DNA from: an uncultured Acetatifactor sp.
GTDB lineage: Bacteria > Bacillota > Clostridia > Lachnospirales > Lachnospiraceae
NCBI GenBank assembly: GCA_910585665.1
Contig: CAJUFI010000017.1
Location: 1-64,000 of the forward strand
Length of the DNA stretch: 64,000 bases
Reading direction: 5' to 3'
Below, in pieces: positions 24,466 to 33,759 of the stretch (its first letter is position 1; each line of letters begins with the position of its first letter). The notes below the pieces were generated by a model that was not told the origin of the DNA, ran no database searches, and saw only the letters and a program-made list of their open reading frames with translations. The position numbers and the translations under genes are program-made.

Positions 24466-25488
24466 ATGCCAAATAGTTCGACAAGCGAAACGGGATTCAG
24501 AGGGGTGCAGCGTGCGGCCATCCTCCTGATTTCCCTGGGGCCGGAGCGCTCCGCCGGTATTTTCAAGCATTTGAAAGAAGAAGAGATTGAGGAGATGACC
24601 CTGGAAATCGCCAATATCCGGAGCGTCACCCCCCAGGTAAAGGAAGCCGTCATCAATGAGTTCTACGAACTGTGCCTGGCCCAGCAGTACATTGCGGAGG
24701 GCGGCATAGGCTATGCGAAGGATCTGCTGGAGAAGGCGCTTGGCTCGGAGAAGGCCATGGACGTCATCGGCAAGCTGACGGCATCCCTGCAGGTGAAGCC
24801 TTTCGAGTTCGTGCGCAAGACGGATGCCACACAGCTTATCAACTTTATCCAGGATGAGCATCCTCAGACCATTGCCCTGATTCTGTCCTACCTGGCACCC
24901 AGTCAGGCGGCCATGGTCATGTCCGGTCTGCCCCCTGAGAGGCAGGCGGATGTGGCAAAGCGTATCGCCGTCATGGACCGGACTACCCCGGACATCATCA
25001 AGGAGGTGGAGAAGGTGCTGGAGTCCAAGCTTGCAAGTCTCGTGAACCAGGATTATACGATCATCGGCGGCGTGGACGCTGTGGTGGAAATCCTGAATAC
25101 GGTAGACCGGGGCACGGAGCGCCATATCATGGAGACATTGGAGGCGGAGGCGCCGGAGCTGGCGGAAGAGATCAGGAAGAAGATGTTCGTATTCGAAGAC
25201 ATTCTGCTTTTGGACGACAGGGCTATCCAGCGCGTGCTGCGTGACGTGGAGAACAATGACCTGACCATGGCCATGAAGAGCACCAAGGACGAGGTGAAGG
25301 AGGCAATTTTCAACAACATGTCCAAGCGTCTGGCAGTCATGATCAAGGAGGATATGGACTTCATGGGGCCTGTACGTATGAAGGATGTGGAGGAAGCCCA
25401 GCAGAAGATCGTCAATGTCATCAGGAAACTGGAGGATGCCGGTGAAATCGTAATTTCCAGAGGCGGAGGTGACGAGATCGTTGTCTAG
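24466..25488 (+). CDS. fliG: Flagellar motor switch protein FliG
   Basis: A 340-residue C-ring protein that links FliF, FliM and the MotA stator. The middle domain carries the FliM-binding EHPQTIALILSYL motif (about residues 126-138); the C-terminal motor domain contains IQRVLRDVENNDLTMAMKST and the torque helix residues in DEVKEAIFNNMSKR followed by KEDMDFMG. The start ATG 24466 follows GCGAGGTACAT. Its stop codon lies within the ribosome binding region of fliH, and the coding sequences overlap by 8 bases. The motor domain resembles the tail of the XRE protein at 9597. Confidence 0.97.
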   Translation: MPNSSTSETGFRGVQRAAILLISLGPERSAGIFKHLKEEEIEEMTLEIANIRSVTPQVKEAVINEFYELCLAQQYIAEGGIGYAKDLLEKALGSEKAMDVIGKLTASLQVKPFEFVRKTDATQLINFIQDEHPQTIALILSYLAPSQAAMVMSGLPPERQADVAKRIAVMDRTTPDIIKEVEKVLESKLASLVNQDYTIIGGVDAVVEILNTVDRGTERHIMETLEAEAPELAEEIRKKMFVFEDILLLDDRAIQRVLRDVENNDLTMAMKSTKDEVKEAIFNNMSKRLAVMIKEDMDFMGPVRMKDVEEAQQKIVNVIRKLEDAGEIVISRGGGDEIVV

Positions 25489-26326
25489 TAATCTGGTGAA
25501 ACAGTTTTATACCATATTGCCTGAAGAGAAAGAGAAGAGGGTCATCGACAACAATGACAGAATCCGCAGAAGGCTTGCGATGCTCTCCAGGGAGCAGGGC
25601 GGTTCGGAAGACGGATTCGTCTCCGGGCTTGCCGTGGCGGATGTGGTGGAGGTGTCCGAGGACGCCACGGGCAATGTGATCAAGGCCCAGGACGAGGCGA
25701 AGGAGATTCTGGAGCAGGCCAGGGCGGAGGCGGAGACCATACGCGCCGAAGCCCAGGCAGAGGCGAACCAAATCCGCCAGGAGACCCAAAAACAGGCAGA
25801 AATCGAGAAACAGATTGCCCTGGATCAGGCAAAGCAGCAGGGATATGACGAGGGCATGGCCCGGGCCCAGGCCCACGAGAAGGCCATGGAGCAGGAGTAT
25901 CTGGAGAAGGCCCGCAGCCTGGAGGAGGAGTACCAGCAGCAGATTGATGTACTGGAGCCTGCTTTCGTGGATACGATTACAGGCATCTATGAGCATGTCT
26001 TCCATGTGGAGCTATCTTCCTACCGGGAGATATTGACTGCACTGATTTCCGATGCGCTGCATAAGCTGGAAGGAAGCAGGAATTTCATGATTCATGTGTC
26101 CAAGGAGGATTATCCCTATGTCAGCTTACAGAAGAAGCAGATGCTGGCCGGCACTGTCTGGGAGAATGTCAACGTAGATGTGGTGGAGGACGGGGCTCTG
26201 GGCAAGAATGCATGCATGATTGAGACAGAGAACGGTATTTTTGACTGCGGGCTGGATACCCAGCTTTCGGAGATTCGGAAGAAACTGGCGCTTCTGTCCT
26301 GGTCAAATCGCGAGAAGAATTTTTAA
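25481..26326 (+). CDS. fliH: Flagellar assembly protein FliH
   Basis: A 281-residue regulator of the FliI export ATPase. It has the usual layout: a long charged coiled coil at about residues 70-150 rich in EARAEAETIRAEAQAEA-type repeats with spaced Glu/Gln and Ala, and a C-terminal FliH/V-type ATPase E-subunit domain. I place the start at TTG 25481 because GGAGGTGA at 25465-25472 is eight bases before it; an in-frame GTG at 25469 has no ribosome binding site. It overlaps the end of fliG, indicating coupled translation. Confidence 0.88.
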   Translation: MSSNLVKQFYTILPEEKEKRVIDNNDRIRRRLAMLSREQGGSEDGFVSGLAVADVVEVSEDATGNVIKAQDEAKEILEQARAEAETIRAEAQAEANQIRQETQKQAEIEKQIALDQAKQQGYDEGMARAQAHEKAMEQEYLEKARSLEEEYQQQIDVLEPAFVDTITGIYEHVFHVELSSYREILTALISDALHKLEGSRNFMIHVSKEDYPYVSLQKKQMLAGTVWENVNVDVVEDGALGKNACMIETENGIFDCGLDTQLSEIRKKLALLSWSNREKNF

Positions 26327-26356
26327 GTCCCACACGGATTGAGGAGGATTGGACGG

Positions 26357-27703
26357 TTGCGGCAGATTACTGTAGACTTCGCAAAATATGATGGATTATC
26401 CGAAGAGGCCTTTTATAAAAAGAAGGGCAAGGTAGTCAATGTGGTGGGACTGACCATTGAATCGGCTGGTCCGGACGCGAAGCTTGGGGACATCTGTGAG
26501 ATTTTTCCCAAAGGGGCGGGGAGAGGCCAACGCCAGGGGAGAGAGGAATCCCAGGCAGGGCCCATCCTGGCAGAGGTGGTAGGCTTCAAGGACAAGAAGA
26601 CGCTGCTGATGCCTTATGATTCCGTGGACGGCATCGGACTGGGCTGTATCGTGGAGAACACGGGAAACCCTCTGCAGGTGACGGTCAGCGACTCCTTGCT
26701 GGGCAAGGCCCTGGACGGCATGGGGAATCCGGTAGACGGGACACGTTTTGACGGGATACCATACCTGGTGGAGGCCCAGCCCCCGGATCCCATGAGCAGG
26801 AAGATCATCGATTCTGTGCTGCCTCTGGGCGTGAAAGCCGTGGACGGCCTGATAACGGTGGGCAAGGGGCAGCGTATCGGCATCTTTGCCGGTTCCGGTG
26901 TGGGAAAGTCCACTTTGATGGGAATGTTCGCCCGGAACACCAAGGCGGACGTGAATGTCATCGCTTTGATCGGCGAGCGCGGCCGTGAGGTGCGCGAGTT
27001 CATCGAGCGGGACCTGGGAGAAGAGGGCATGCGGCGCTCTGTGGTGGTGGTGGCCACTTCCGACAGACCGGCCCTGGAGCGGAACAAGGCTGCCAAGACA
27101 GCCACGGCTATCGCGGAATATTTCAGGGACAAGGGCAAGGACGTGCTTCTGATGATGGACTCCCTGACCCGTTTTTCCATGGCCCAGAGAGAAATCGGCC
27201 TGGCCAGCGGCGAGCCTCCTGTGACCAGGGGCTATCCGCCCAGCGTGTATTCGGAGATGCCAAAGCTCTTAGAGCGGGCGGGGTGCGCGGCCAAAGGATC
27301 CATCACTGGTCTGTACACGGTGCTGGTGGATGGGGACGACTTCAATGAGCCCATCACGGATACGGCCAGGAGCATTTTGGACGGACATATCATGCTGGAC
27401 AGAAAGCTGGGGCATAAGAACCATTACCCTGCCATTGACATTCTGCAGAGCATTTCCAGATGTATGTCCCAGATAGCCTCCAAGGAGCACAAACAGGCTG
27501 CGGGCAAGCTGAAGAATGTCCTGGCCACCTATAACGAGGCGGAAGATTTGATCAACATTGGGGCATATAAAAACGGCAGCAATCCCTCTATCGATTATGC
27601 CATCTCGAAGATAGAGGCGGTGAACCGTTACCTATGCCAGGACGTGGAAGAAAAATTCGGATTTGAGGACAGCGTCGCCATGCTGCAGAAGCTGTTTGAC
27701 TGA
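26357..27703 (+). CDS. fliI: Flagellum-specific ATP synthase FliI
   Basis: A 448-residue hexameric ATPase of the flagellar type III export apparatus. The Walker A is FAGSGVGKSTLMGM; LIGERGREVREFIERDLG follows, and Walker B is VLLMMDSLTRFSMAQREI, then the GYPPSVYSEMPKLLERAG signature of the F1-like family. An AGGAGG (26342-26347) lies nine bases upstream of TTG 26357; the in-frame TTG at 26339 contains this ribosome binding site and is therefore not the start. It lies in the fliH-fliI-fliJ order. Confidence 0.96.
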   Translation: MRQITVDFAKYDGLSEEAFYKKKGKVVNVVGLTIESAGPDAKLGDICEIFPKGAGRGQRQGREESQAGPILAEVVGFKDKKTLLMPYDSVDGIGLGCIVENTGNPLQVTVSDSLLGKALDGMGNPVDGTRFDGIPYLVEAQPPDPMSRKIIDSVLPLGVKAVDGLITVGKGQRIGIFAGSGVGKSTLMGMFARNTKADVNVIALIGERGREVREFIERDLGEEGMRRSVVVVATSDRPALERNKAAKTATAIAEYFRDKGKDVLLMMDSLTRFSMAQREIGLASGEPPVTRGYPPSVYSEMPKLLERAGCAAKGSITGLYTVLVDGDDFNEPITDTARSILDGHIMLDRKLGHKNHYPAIDILQSISRCMSQIASKEHKQAAGKLKNVLATYNEAEDLINIGAYKNGSNPSIDYAISKIEAVNRYLCQDVEEKFGFEDSVAMLQKLFD

Positions 27704-27718
27704 GCGTGAAGGGGAAGG

Positions 27719-28195
27719 ATGATGGCAAGGTTTCGATATTCCATGCAGAGCATTCTGAACATCAAACTGAAGATGGAGACCCAGGCGAAACAGGAGTTTT
27801 CGGTGGCTAAGACCGCGCTGGACGAGGAGGAGGAACGGCTGGAGAAGCTGTGTGACAGAAAGCGAGGATACGAAAGGCGCGGGACAGAGCTTTTGTCCGG
27901 CACATTGAATATCAGAGAGATCGGCGAGAACCAGGCGGCTATACGCTGCATGGAGGATTACATAGAGCGGCAGCAGATGAATGTGGACATGGCCGAGGAG
28001 AATCTGGAGAAAGCCAGGCAGCGCCTGACCATGGTACAGATAGAGCGCAAGACCCATGAGACATTGAAGGAAAAGGCTTTCGAGGCTTTCCTTATGGAGG
28101 AGAAGCGGCTGGAGAGCAAGGAGATAGATCAGCTGACCAGTTATACATATGGACAGCGCAGAAGCAAGGAGAACGCGGAGCGCGTACCCGTTTAG
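27719..28195 (+). CDS. fliJ: Flagellar export chaperone FliJ
   Basis: A 158-residue, almost wholly coiled-coil protein rich in Glu, Lys, Gln and Leu, which fits FliJ, the stalk-like partner that sits inside the FliI ring and couples it to FlhA. The typical N-terminus MARFRYSMQSILNIKLKMET is present. The start is the ATG at 27719 or 27722; AAGGGGAAGG is just upstream. It lies between fliI and motE, as expected. Confidence 0.9.
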   Translation: MMARFRYSMQSILNIKLKMETQAKQEFSVAKTALDEEEERLEKLCDRKRGYERRGTELLSGTLNIREIGENQAAIRCMEDYIERQQMNVDMAEENLEKARQRLTMVQIERKTHETLKEKAFEAFLMEEKRLESKEIDQLTSYTYGQRRSKENAERVPV

Positions 28196-28206
28196 GAGAT
28201 TGATAT

Positions 28207-29085
28207 ATGGCAACGAAGGAATTGAACCCTGTGGCGGCTGCGGCAGAGGAAGAAAAAGCGAAGCTCAGAGAAGAGAAGAAGAAATTCAAGCAGGAGCAGA
28301 AAGCGCAGAAAAAGGAAGCCAAGCGGAGAGCGGCTGAAATCGCGAAGCAGGAAGAAGCGCTGGGGGACGAAGGCGGCAACGGCATCGTCACGTTTTTTGC
28401 CACAGTGTTGATTGTCATCCTGTGGCTGGCGATAGTCTGCGTGGTGATCAAGATGGACGTGGGCGGCTTCGGAAGCAGTGTGCTGACGCCCATCCTGAAG
28501 GATGTGCCGGTGGTCAATATGATTCTTCCCTCCAAGTCTCACTCAGGGAGCAGCAATACGACTTCCGAGAACTATGGCGGCTATGACAGTATGGAGGAGG
28601 CTGTGGCTTATATCAAGCAGCTGGAGCTGGAGCTGGAGCGGGAACAGACCGCCTCCAAGGCGAAGGACACCCAGATTGACGAGCTGAAGGCTGAGACCCT
28701 GCGCCTGAAGGAGTTTGAGGAGCGGCAGGTGGAGTTCCAGCGTATCCAGGCGGAATTCATGGAGGAAGTGGTATATGCCGAGAAGGGGCCGGGTGCCGAG
28801 GAATACAGGAAGTTCTATGAAGCCGCCAATCCGACCGTAGCGGAGTCCATTTACAGACAGGTCATCACCCAGGAGGCAGCGGACAGCAAAGTCCAGGAAT
28901 ATGCCCAGACCTACTCGGAGATGAAGCCGAAGCAGGCGGCGAAGGTTTTTGAAGAAATGACGGATAATCTGGACCTGGTGGCGAAGATTCTGAACGCCAT
29001 GTCCGTGGATGACCGGGCAGCCATCATGGGAGTCATGGACTCTGCGGTGGCTGCGAGACTTACGAAAATGATGGATCCCAGCTGA
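28207..29085 (+). CDS. MotE-like MgtE-N domain protein (YlxF)
   Basis: A 292-residue membrane protein. A Lys/Glu-rich cytoplasmic coiled coil (residues 10-55) precedes one transmembrane helix (ATVLIVILWLAIVCVVIKM), then an external coiled coil, and a C-terminal MgtE-N-type repeat domain with YSEMKPKQAAKVFEEMTDNL and LVAKILNAMSVDDRAAIMG. MotE/YlxF proteins sit between fliJ and fliK in Firmicutes and act as a periplasmic-side chaperone for stator or rod assembly. The start at 28207 follows AGGAGATTGAT. The long N-terminal cytoplasmic coiled coil is larger than in the Bacillus protein. Confidence 0.8.
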   Translation: MATKELNPVAAAAEEEKAKLREEKKKFKQEQKAQKKEAKRRAAEIAKQEEALGDEGGNGIVTFFATVLIVILWLAIVCVVIKMDVGGFGSSVLTPILKDVPVVNMILPSKSHSGSSNTTSENYGGYDSMEEAVAYIKQLELELEREQTASKAKDTQIDELKAETLRLKEFEERQVEFQRIQAEFMEEVVYAEKGPGAEEYRKFYEAANPTVAESIYRQVITQEAADSKVQEYAQTYSEMKPKQAAKVFEEMTDNLDLVAKILNAMSVDDRAAIMGVMDSAVAARLTKMMDPS

Positions 29086-29266
29086 TAAGGACGGACAGAA
29101 TCGTCCCGATATGGGGGATTATGCGGCGGAGGCGCCAGGCGGTTCCGCTGCATTCAGATAAATCCCAGGGCGGCAGGCCTACCGTGAATGCGGAGGATGC
29201 AGCCGTTCGCTGTACATCTGGCAGATGGGCAGCGAGAACAAAAACATTGAGGAAAGGAGGGTAAGG

Positions 29267-30643
29267 ATGACAAGTACATCTGTAAAAGAAGTAAGCGCGC
29301 TTTTCACGAACATGACAGCGGCCCAGGTAAGCCGGAACAATGTAGGCGGTGCAGGTTTTCAGAATATCTGGAATAACCAGATGAATAAGAATTCCATGGA
29401 AAATTCCCGGCAGGACAATGCCGCCGGCGCTGCCAGGAAGACAGGCGTATCCGGCGAGCAGATGCAGAAAGGCTCTTCGCTGAAGGTCAAGGAAAGCCAG
29501 GTGGCGGAGAAGGAACCGGTGCAGGAACTGTCCCCGGAAGAACTGCAGAAAGCAGTGGAATTGCTGGGAACGGCTGCGATGGAACTGATGCAGGAGATTG
29601 CGGATGTTTTCGGCATTTCCATGGAAGAGCTGCAGGCAGTGATGGAAGGCCTGGGAATGGAGCAGCTGGATGTGCTGGATGCCGCTAAACTCAGCAGCCT
29701 GCTTTTGGGGCTGGGCGGGGCGGAAGACCTCAGCGCGCTGGTCACGGACGGGGAGCTCTACGACAGCTATCGCATGTTGATGGGGCAGCTGGACAATGTA
29801 TTGGAGGAGTGCGCACAGGAGGCGGGCACTTCCAGGGAAGAACTGCTTTCGCTGCTACAGAACGGGTTCGGGCAGGATACAGCTTTGGAAGAGGACGTGG
29901 ACCTGACAGGACAGCTGGTAAATCCTACGGATGTCAGAGAAATGGACACGGATGCCTCGGAGAAAGCGGCGGCCGGTGAGGAACAGACGGCGAATGCCGA
30001 TATGGCCCAGAGCACGACTCAGGAAGCGCAGAATCAAAAGGAGAGCCAGTCCGGAGGACAGGAAAGGCATTCCGGAGGGAATGAGGAGAAGGAGCCCCAG
30101 ATGAATCTGTTCCTTCAGAATCTGAGGGCAGAGCAGTTCCAGCCGGATGTGGGGCAGGCACAGGATGTGACAGGTATCGGTGCGTGGAGCGAAAACACCC
30201 AGGAAATCATGAACCAGATTCTGGACTACATGAAGCTCCAGCTGAATGCGGACACTACGAATCTGGAGATGCAGCTCCATCCCGCGAGTCTGGGAACGCT
30301 GCAGATACAGCTGGCCTCCAAGGCAGGCGTGGTGACGGCGAATTTCATCGCCCAGAACGAAGCGGTGAAGGCGGCGCTGGAAGTCCAGATGGTGCAGCTG
30401 AAAGAGCAGTTCGAAGAGCAGGGCATCAAAGTGGAATCCATCCAGGTCACGGTACAGACCCATGAGTTCGAAAGAAATCTGGACGAACAAGGCCGGGGCA
30501 GGAATCAGCAGCCGGAAAAGAAGAACCGGACGAGAAGAATCAATTTGAACGGTTCCCTGTCTGCGGAGGATTCGGAGATGGAAGAGATAACGCCTTTGGG
30601 CAGGATAGCAGTGGGGAGCAGCACGGTGGAGTACACCGCATAG
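29267..30643 (+). CDS. fliK: Flagellar hook-length control protein FliK
   Basis: A 458-residue ruler protein secreted during hook growth that triggers the substrate-specificity switch through FlhB. The N-terminal two thirds are poorly conserved and rich in Gln, Glu and Ala. The C-terminal Flg_hook domain is clear: LEMQLHPASLGTLQIQLAS, VVTANFIAQNEAVKAALE, LKEQFEEQGIKVESIQVTV. I start at ATG 29267 after AAAGGAGGGTAAGG; an ATG at 29225 in frame lacks a ribosome binding site. The 180-base gap before it holds no visible feature. Confidence 0.92.
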   Translation: MTSTSVKEVSALFTNMTAAQVSRNNVGGAGFQNIWNNQMNKNSMENSRQDNAAGAARKTGVSGEQMQKGSSLKVKESQVAEKEPVQELSPEELQKAVELLGTAAMELMQEIADVFGISMEELQAVMEGLGMEQLDVLDAAKLSSLLLGLGGAEDLSALVTDGELYDSYRMLMGQLDNVLEECAQEAGTSREELLSLLQNGFGQDTALEEDVDLTGQLVNPTDVREMDTDASEKAAAGEEQTANADMAQSTTQEAQNQKESQSGGQERHSGGNEEKEPQMNLFLQNLRAEQFQPDVGQAQDVTGIGAWSENTQEIMNQILDYMKLQLNADTTNLEMQLHPASLGTLQIQLASKAGVVTANFIAQNEAVKAALEVQMVQLKEQFEEQGIKVESIQVTVQTHEFERNLDEQGRGRNQQPEKKNRTRRINLNGSLSAEDSEMEEITPLGRIAVGSSTVEYTA

Positions 30644-30702
30644 CGGTAGAAAAGCGCCAAGGTTGGAAAGCACTGAAAATGAAATGAGAAAGGAGAAAAT
30701 GA

Positions 30703-31440
30703 ATGAGCGTATTAATGGCACCTGTGAAGGACGGAGTCATTCAGGAGACGGATTCCCAGGCTTCTATAAAGAAAGCCCAGACCGCCGATAACAACGGCAT
30801 GGACAAAGACGCGTTTCTGCAGCTACTGGTAGCTCAGATGCAGTATCAGGATCCGTTGGAGCCCACTTCCAACACAGAGTATATTTCCCAGTATGCCCAG
30901 TTCTCCCAGGTAGAGCAGATGCAGAACATGGCAGCTACGTCAGAACTTGCAAGAGCCACTTCCCTGGTAGGACAGGAAGTCTATATCAAGACCACCACTT
31001 CCAACGGAAAGCAGAATCTCCTGTACGGCAAGGTGGATTATGTGGTGTTCGAGAACGGCAAGGCGTACCTGGCCATCGATGAGTCCCTTTATTCGCTGGA
31101 CGATCTGGACACGGTAGTGGATCTGGATTACAAGAATGCCTTTGACAAGGCCTATGACTTTACGGTCAAGCTGAACAAGCTTCCTGTGGTAAACGGCATC
31201 GACCTCTCTTACGCGGACGATATCGACGAGCTGGAGAAGATTTACAACGAGATGACCGATTACGAGAAGAGCTTCCTGACAGACGAGAACGTGGAGAAGC
31301 TGAAGAAGTATATCGAGAAGCTGAAGGAAGTGCGCGAGGCTGCGGACAAGGTCGAGGGCGGCGACAAGGAAGACGGCGAAGACGAGGAGGATTCCAAGAC
31401 AGAGGGAACCGAGGGTGCTGGCGGCACTGGTCAGGCATAG
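30703..31440 (+). CDS. flgD: Flagellar hook-capping protein FlgD with unusual C-terminus
   Basis: A 245-residue protein. The conserved N-terminal FlgD domain is clear (MDKDAFLQLLVAQMQYQDPL, then EPTSNTEYISQYAQFSQVEQM, and SLVGQEVYIK near residue 88). After residue about 145 the normal FlgD tudor/FnIII region is missing; instead there is a helical segment (DIDELEKIYNEMTDYEKSFL) of the kind seen as spacers in Gram-positive surface proteins, and an acidic Glu/Asp/Gly tail of about 35 residues. It caps the growing hook. The start at 30703 follows GAGAAAGGAGAAA. Confidence 0.9.
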   Translation: MSVLMAPVKDGVIQETDSQASIKKAQTADNNGMDKDAFLQLLVAQMQYQDPLEPTSNTEYISQYAQFSQVEQMQNMAATSELARATSLVGQEVYIKTTTSNGKQNLLYGKVDYVVFENGKAYLAIDESLYSLDDLDTVVDLDYKNAFDKAYDFTVKLNKLPVVNGIDLSYADDIDELEKIYNEMTDYEKSFLTDENVEKLKKYIEKLKEVREAADKVEGGDKEDGEDEEDSKTEGTEGAGGTGQA

Positions 31441-31552
31441 ACCTGTCTGGCGGCTGGCACAGGCAGAAATGGCCATTTACATGGGATGGCCGTAAGCCGC
31501 TGGCTTTTGGGAGCACGACAGGGAGTTGTCAGAGGAAAAGGAGCATACAGGG

Positions 31553-31951
31553 ATGGATATTCAGAACAATGGCTATATGTCCATTGCACAGCTGACGGAT
31601 CAGTATCTGGGCACGTCTCAGAGAAAAACGGTCCGGGAGACCAAGGATGGTCTGACTTTTCAGGATGTCCTACAGCAGAAGGCGCAGCACGGTGTCGGCA
31701 GCCTGAAGTTTTCCAAGCATGCCATGGGCAGACTGGCCGACCGCAATATCGAGCTGAGCGACAATCAGCTGGAAAGGCTGGAGTCGGGGACCAGGAAAGC
31801 GGAGCAGAAGGGAATCAGGGATTCGCTGGTCATCGTGGATTCGCTGGCGTTCATCGTGAACGTACCCAACCAGACAGTGGTCACCGCAATGGACAGTACA
31901 CAGACAGATGAGAGCATCTTCACGAATATCAACGGAGCGGTTATCATGTGA
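31553..31951 (+). CDS. Flagellar operon protein (TIGR02530-like)
   Basis: A 132-residue cytoplasmic protein matching the small family found between flgD and flgE in Firmicute flagellar operons. Its conserved core is LKFSKHAMGRLADRNIELSD, then RKAEQKGIRDSLVIVDSLAF and a C-terminal TNINGAVIM. The role is unknown; the position suggests a chaperone or hook-assembly factor. The ATG at 31553 has AAGGAG nine bases upstream, better than an in-frame TTG at 31526. Confidence 0.85.
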   Translation: MDIQNNGYMSIAQLTDQYLGTSQRKTVRETKDGLTFQDVLQQKAQHGVGSLKFSKHAMGRLADRNIELSDNQLERLESGTRKAEQKGIRDSLVIVDSLAFIVNVPNQTVVTAMDSTQTDESIFTNINGAVIM

Positions 31952-32198
31952 CCGGACCTGACAGGAGGCCACGGCTTCTGGAATGACAGACAGGAGCATA
32001 GTCCGCGGCATGTCCGGAAGGACAGAGGCGGAATTGAGAAGTATCCGGTTGAGAAAAGTGGAATGCAGAAATGTAACTTTTTATAACAGTCTCGGAGCGA
32101 ACGCGCAAGGGAGATGTGCTGTCACGAATGCGTTGGCAGATTCTACATGAAGGGCGCGAGGGCAGAGACGGTACTTTGATTAGGAGGAAACAGACACT
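31952..32198 (+). other. Gap before flgE without recognised features
   Basis: A 247-base non-coding stretch, unusual in this compact cluster. It contains several short G/C-rich repeats of AGGACAG/TGACAGACAGG type but no clear promoter or terminator that I can support. A ribosome binding site TAGGAGGAAA lies at its end for flgE. Confidence 0.4.
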
Positions 32199-33623
32199 AT
32201 GATGAGGTCACTTTTCGCTGGTGTGTCAGGCTTGAAGACACATCAGACAAGAATGGATGTTATCGGCAACAACATCGCAAACGTGAATACGGTAGCTTAT
32301 AAATACAGCTCCATGACTTTCGCATCGCTGATGAGCCAGACGACGCAGCGGGCCAGCGGCGCCAATGCCGCCACGGGAACGGGCGGCGTCAACGCAAGGC
32401 AGATTGGTCTGGGCGTGAAGACCAGTGCCATCAACATCAACATCACGGCACAGGGAGCGTCACAGTCTACCGGTAATCCGTTCGATATCATGATTACGGG
32501 GGAGAATTTCTTCGTGGTCAGCGACGGGAACCAGAACTACTTCACCAGAGACGGATCGTTCTATGTGGACGGCGCAGGCAACCTGGCTATGACCAGTATC
32601 GGTTATAATGTCATGGGATGGCAGGCAGTGGAAGATAGCAATGGAGAGCTGTCCATCAAGAAGGATACGGTGAGCGCTCTGCGCATCATGAGTTCTGCCA
32701 ACATGACATACCCGCCCGCAGCGACTACAGATGCGTATATGTCCGGCATTATTGACATGAATGACAAGGATGTCACAAATGGCGGCCGTGTGGTGAACTT
32801 GAGTTTTTATGATTCATTAGGGTATACTTATACAGCTAAGTTCACGTTTGAACAGGATCAGGGAACTAATGGAGCTGATGCCGATAAGTATAAATATACT
32901 ATGAAACTTGCCGAGATTCAGGATGCTAATTCGAAGAAGTATCCCGCAGGTGTAGCGGATGCAGACTATGAAAAATTAATGGCTTCATTGATGAAGGATA
33001 AGGAGATTACATTTAATAAGAACACAGGTAAAATTGAGACAGTGGATGGCAAGCAGGTTACCTTGAACGATGGGGTAAATATTGATTTGGAATTTGCACA
33101 GCTTAATGGAACTGGTACCGGCGGAACAGCGGCTGTAGGTAATTTCGTAAATATTAAAATGGATATATCCCAGGTCACCACTTATGACAACAAGGGCACT
33201 TCCACAATCGGAGCCACCAACGGTAAGGACGATAAGTACAACACCGGTTCCGGCCGCCGCGTAGGCAGCATGATTGGTATCGCCATCCAGCAGAACGGCG
33301 AAATTTACGCCAGCTATGACAACGGCATGACCAAGCTGCTGGGCCAGATTGCCACGGCCAGATTCGCCAATGCCTCCGGTCTGGAGAAGCAGGCGGACAA
33401 TCTGTATTCCGCCAGCCTGAACTCCGGTTCTTTCGATGGGATTGGCGTAGACATCACAGCGGACGGCGGCTACATGTCCACCGGACAGCTGGAGATGAGT
33501 AACGTGGATCTGTCCTCAGAATTTACAGAGATGATTACCACCCAGCGAGGCTTCCAGGCCAACAGCCGTATCATAACGGTTTCCGATACGCTCTTGGAAG
33601 AATTAACTAACCTGAAACGGTAA
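32199..33623 (+). CDS. flgE: Flagellar hook protein FlgE
   Basis: A 474-residue hook subunit exported through the flagellar apparatus. The N-terminal D0 block is SGLKTHQTRMDVIGNNIANV followed by NTVAYKYSSMTF; the C-terminus has MSNVDLSSEFTEMITTQRGF then QANSRIITVSDTLLEELTNL. The start is ATG 32199 or 32202 after TTAGGAGGAAACAG. The middle of the gene, about 32800-33175 (residues 200-325), is far more AT-rich than the two ends and uses different codons, which suggests that the surface-exposed D2 domain was replaced by recombination. Confidence 0.96.
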   Translation: MMRSLFAGVSGLKTHQTRMDVIGNNIANVNTVAYKYSSMTFASLMSQTTQRASGANAATGTGGVNARQIGLGVKTSAININITAQGASQSTGNPFDIMITGENFFVVSDGNQNYFTRDGSFYVDGAGNLAMTSIGYNVMGWQAVEDSNGELSIKKDTVSALRIMSSANMTYPPAATTDAYMSGIIDMNDKDVTNGGRVVNLSFYDSLGYTYTAKFTFEQDQGTNGADADKYKYTMKLAEIQDANSKKYPAGVADADYEKLMASLMKDKEITFNKNTGKIETVDGKQVTLNDGVNIDLEFAQLNGTGTGGTAAVGNFVNIKMDISQVTTYDNKGTSTIGATNGKDDKYNTGSGRRVGSMIGIAIQQNGEIYASYDNGMTKLLGQIATARFANASGLEKQADNLYSASLNSGSFDGIGVDITADGGYMSTGQLEMSNVDLSSEFTEMITTQRGFQANSRIITVSDTLLEELTNLKR

Positions 33624-33654
33624 TTTTTTCTCGCAATATGATTGGATATATGTT

Positions 33655-33660
33655 ATAATG
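33655..33660 (+). promoter_or_regulatory. Possible extended -10 promoter upstream of flbD
   Basis: TATAAT with an upstream TG at the extended -10 position (TGTTATAAT, 33652-33660), in an AT-rich gap after flgE; the -35 region is poor. It could give flbD-motA-motB an extra transcription start. Confidence 0.35.
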
Positions 33661-33723
33661 TTCACATTCGGAACAGGAAGCGGCCGAATGGCCATCCATC
33701 GTAAATTTATCAGGATTTGCGAT

Positions 33724-33759
33724 ATGAATGGGGGACAGTGCTCTGTCCCCCACATTCAT
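33724..33759. repeat. Strong hairpin between flgE and flbD
   Basis: GGGGGACAG (33730-33738) pairs with CTGTCCCCC (33743-33751) across a TGCT loop, extended by ATGAAT/ATTCAT with a two-base bulge. No T-run follows, so it is not an ordinary intrinsic terminator. It may act as an mRNA processing or stability element, or be a REP-like palindrome. Confidence 0.6.
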
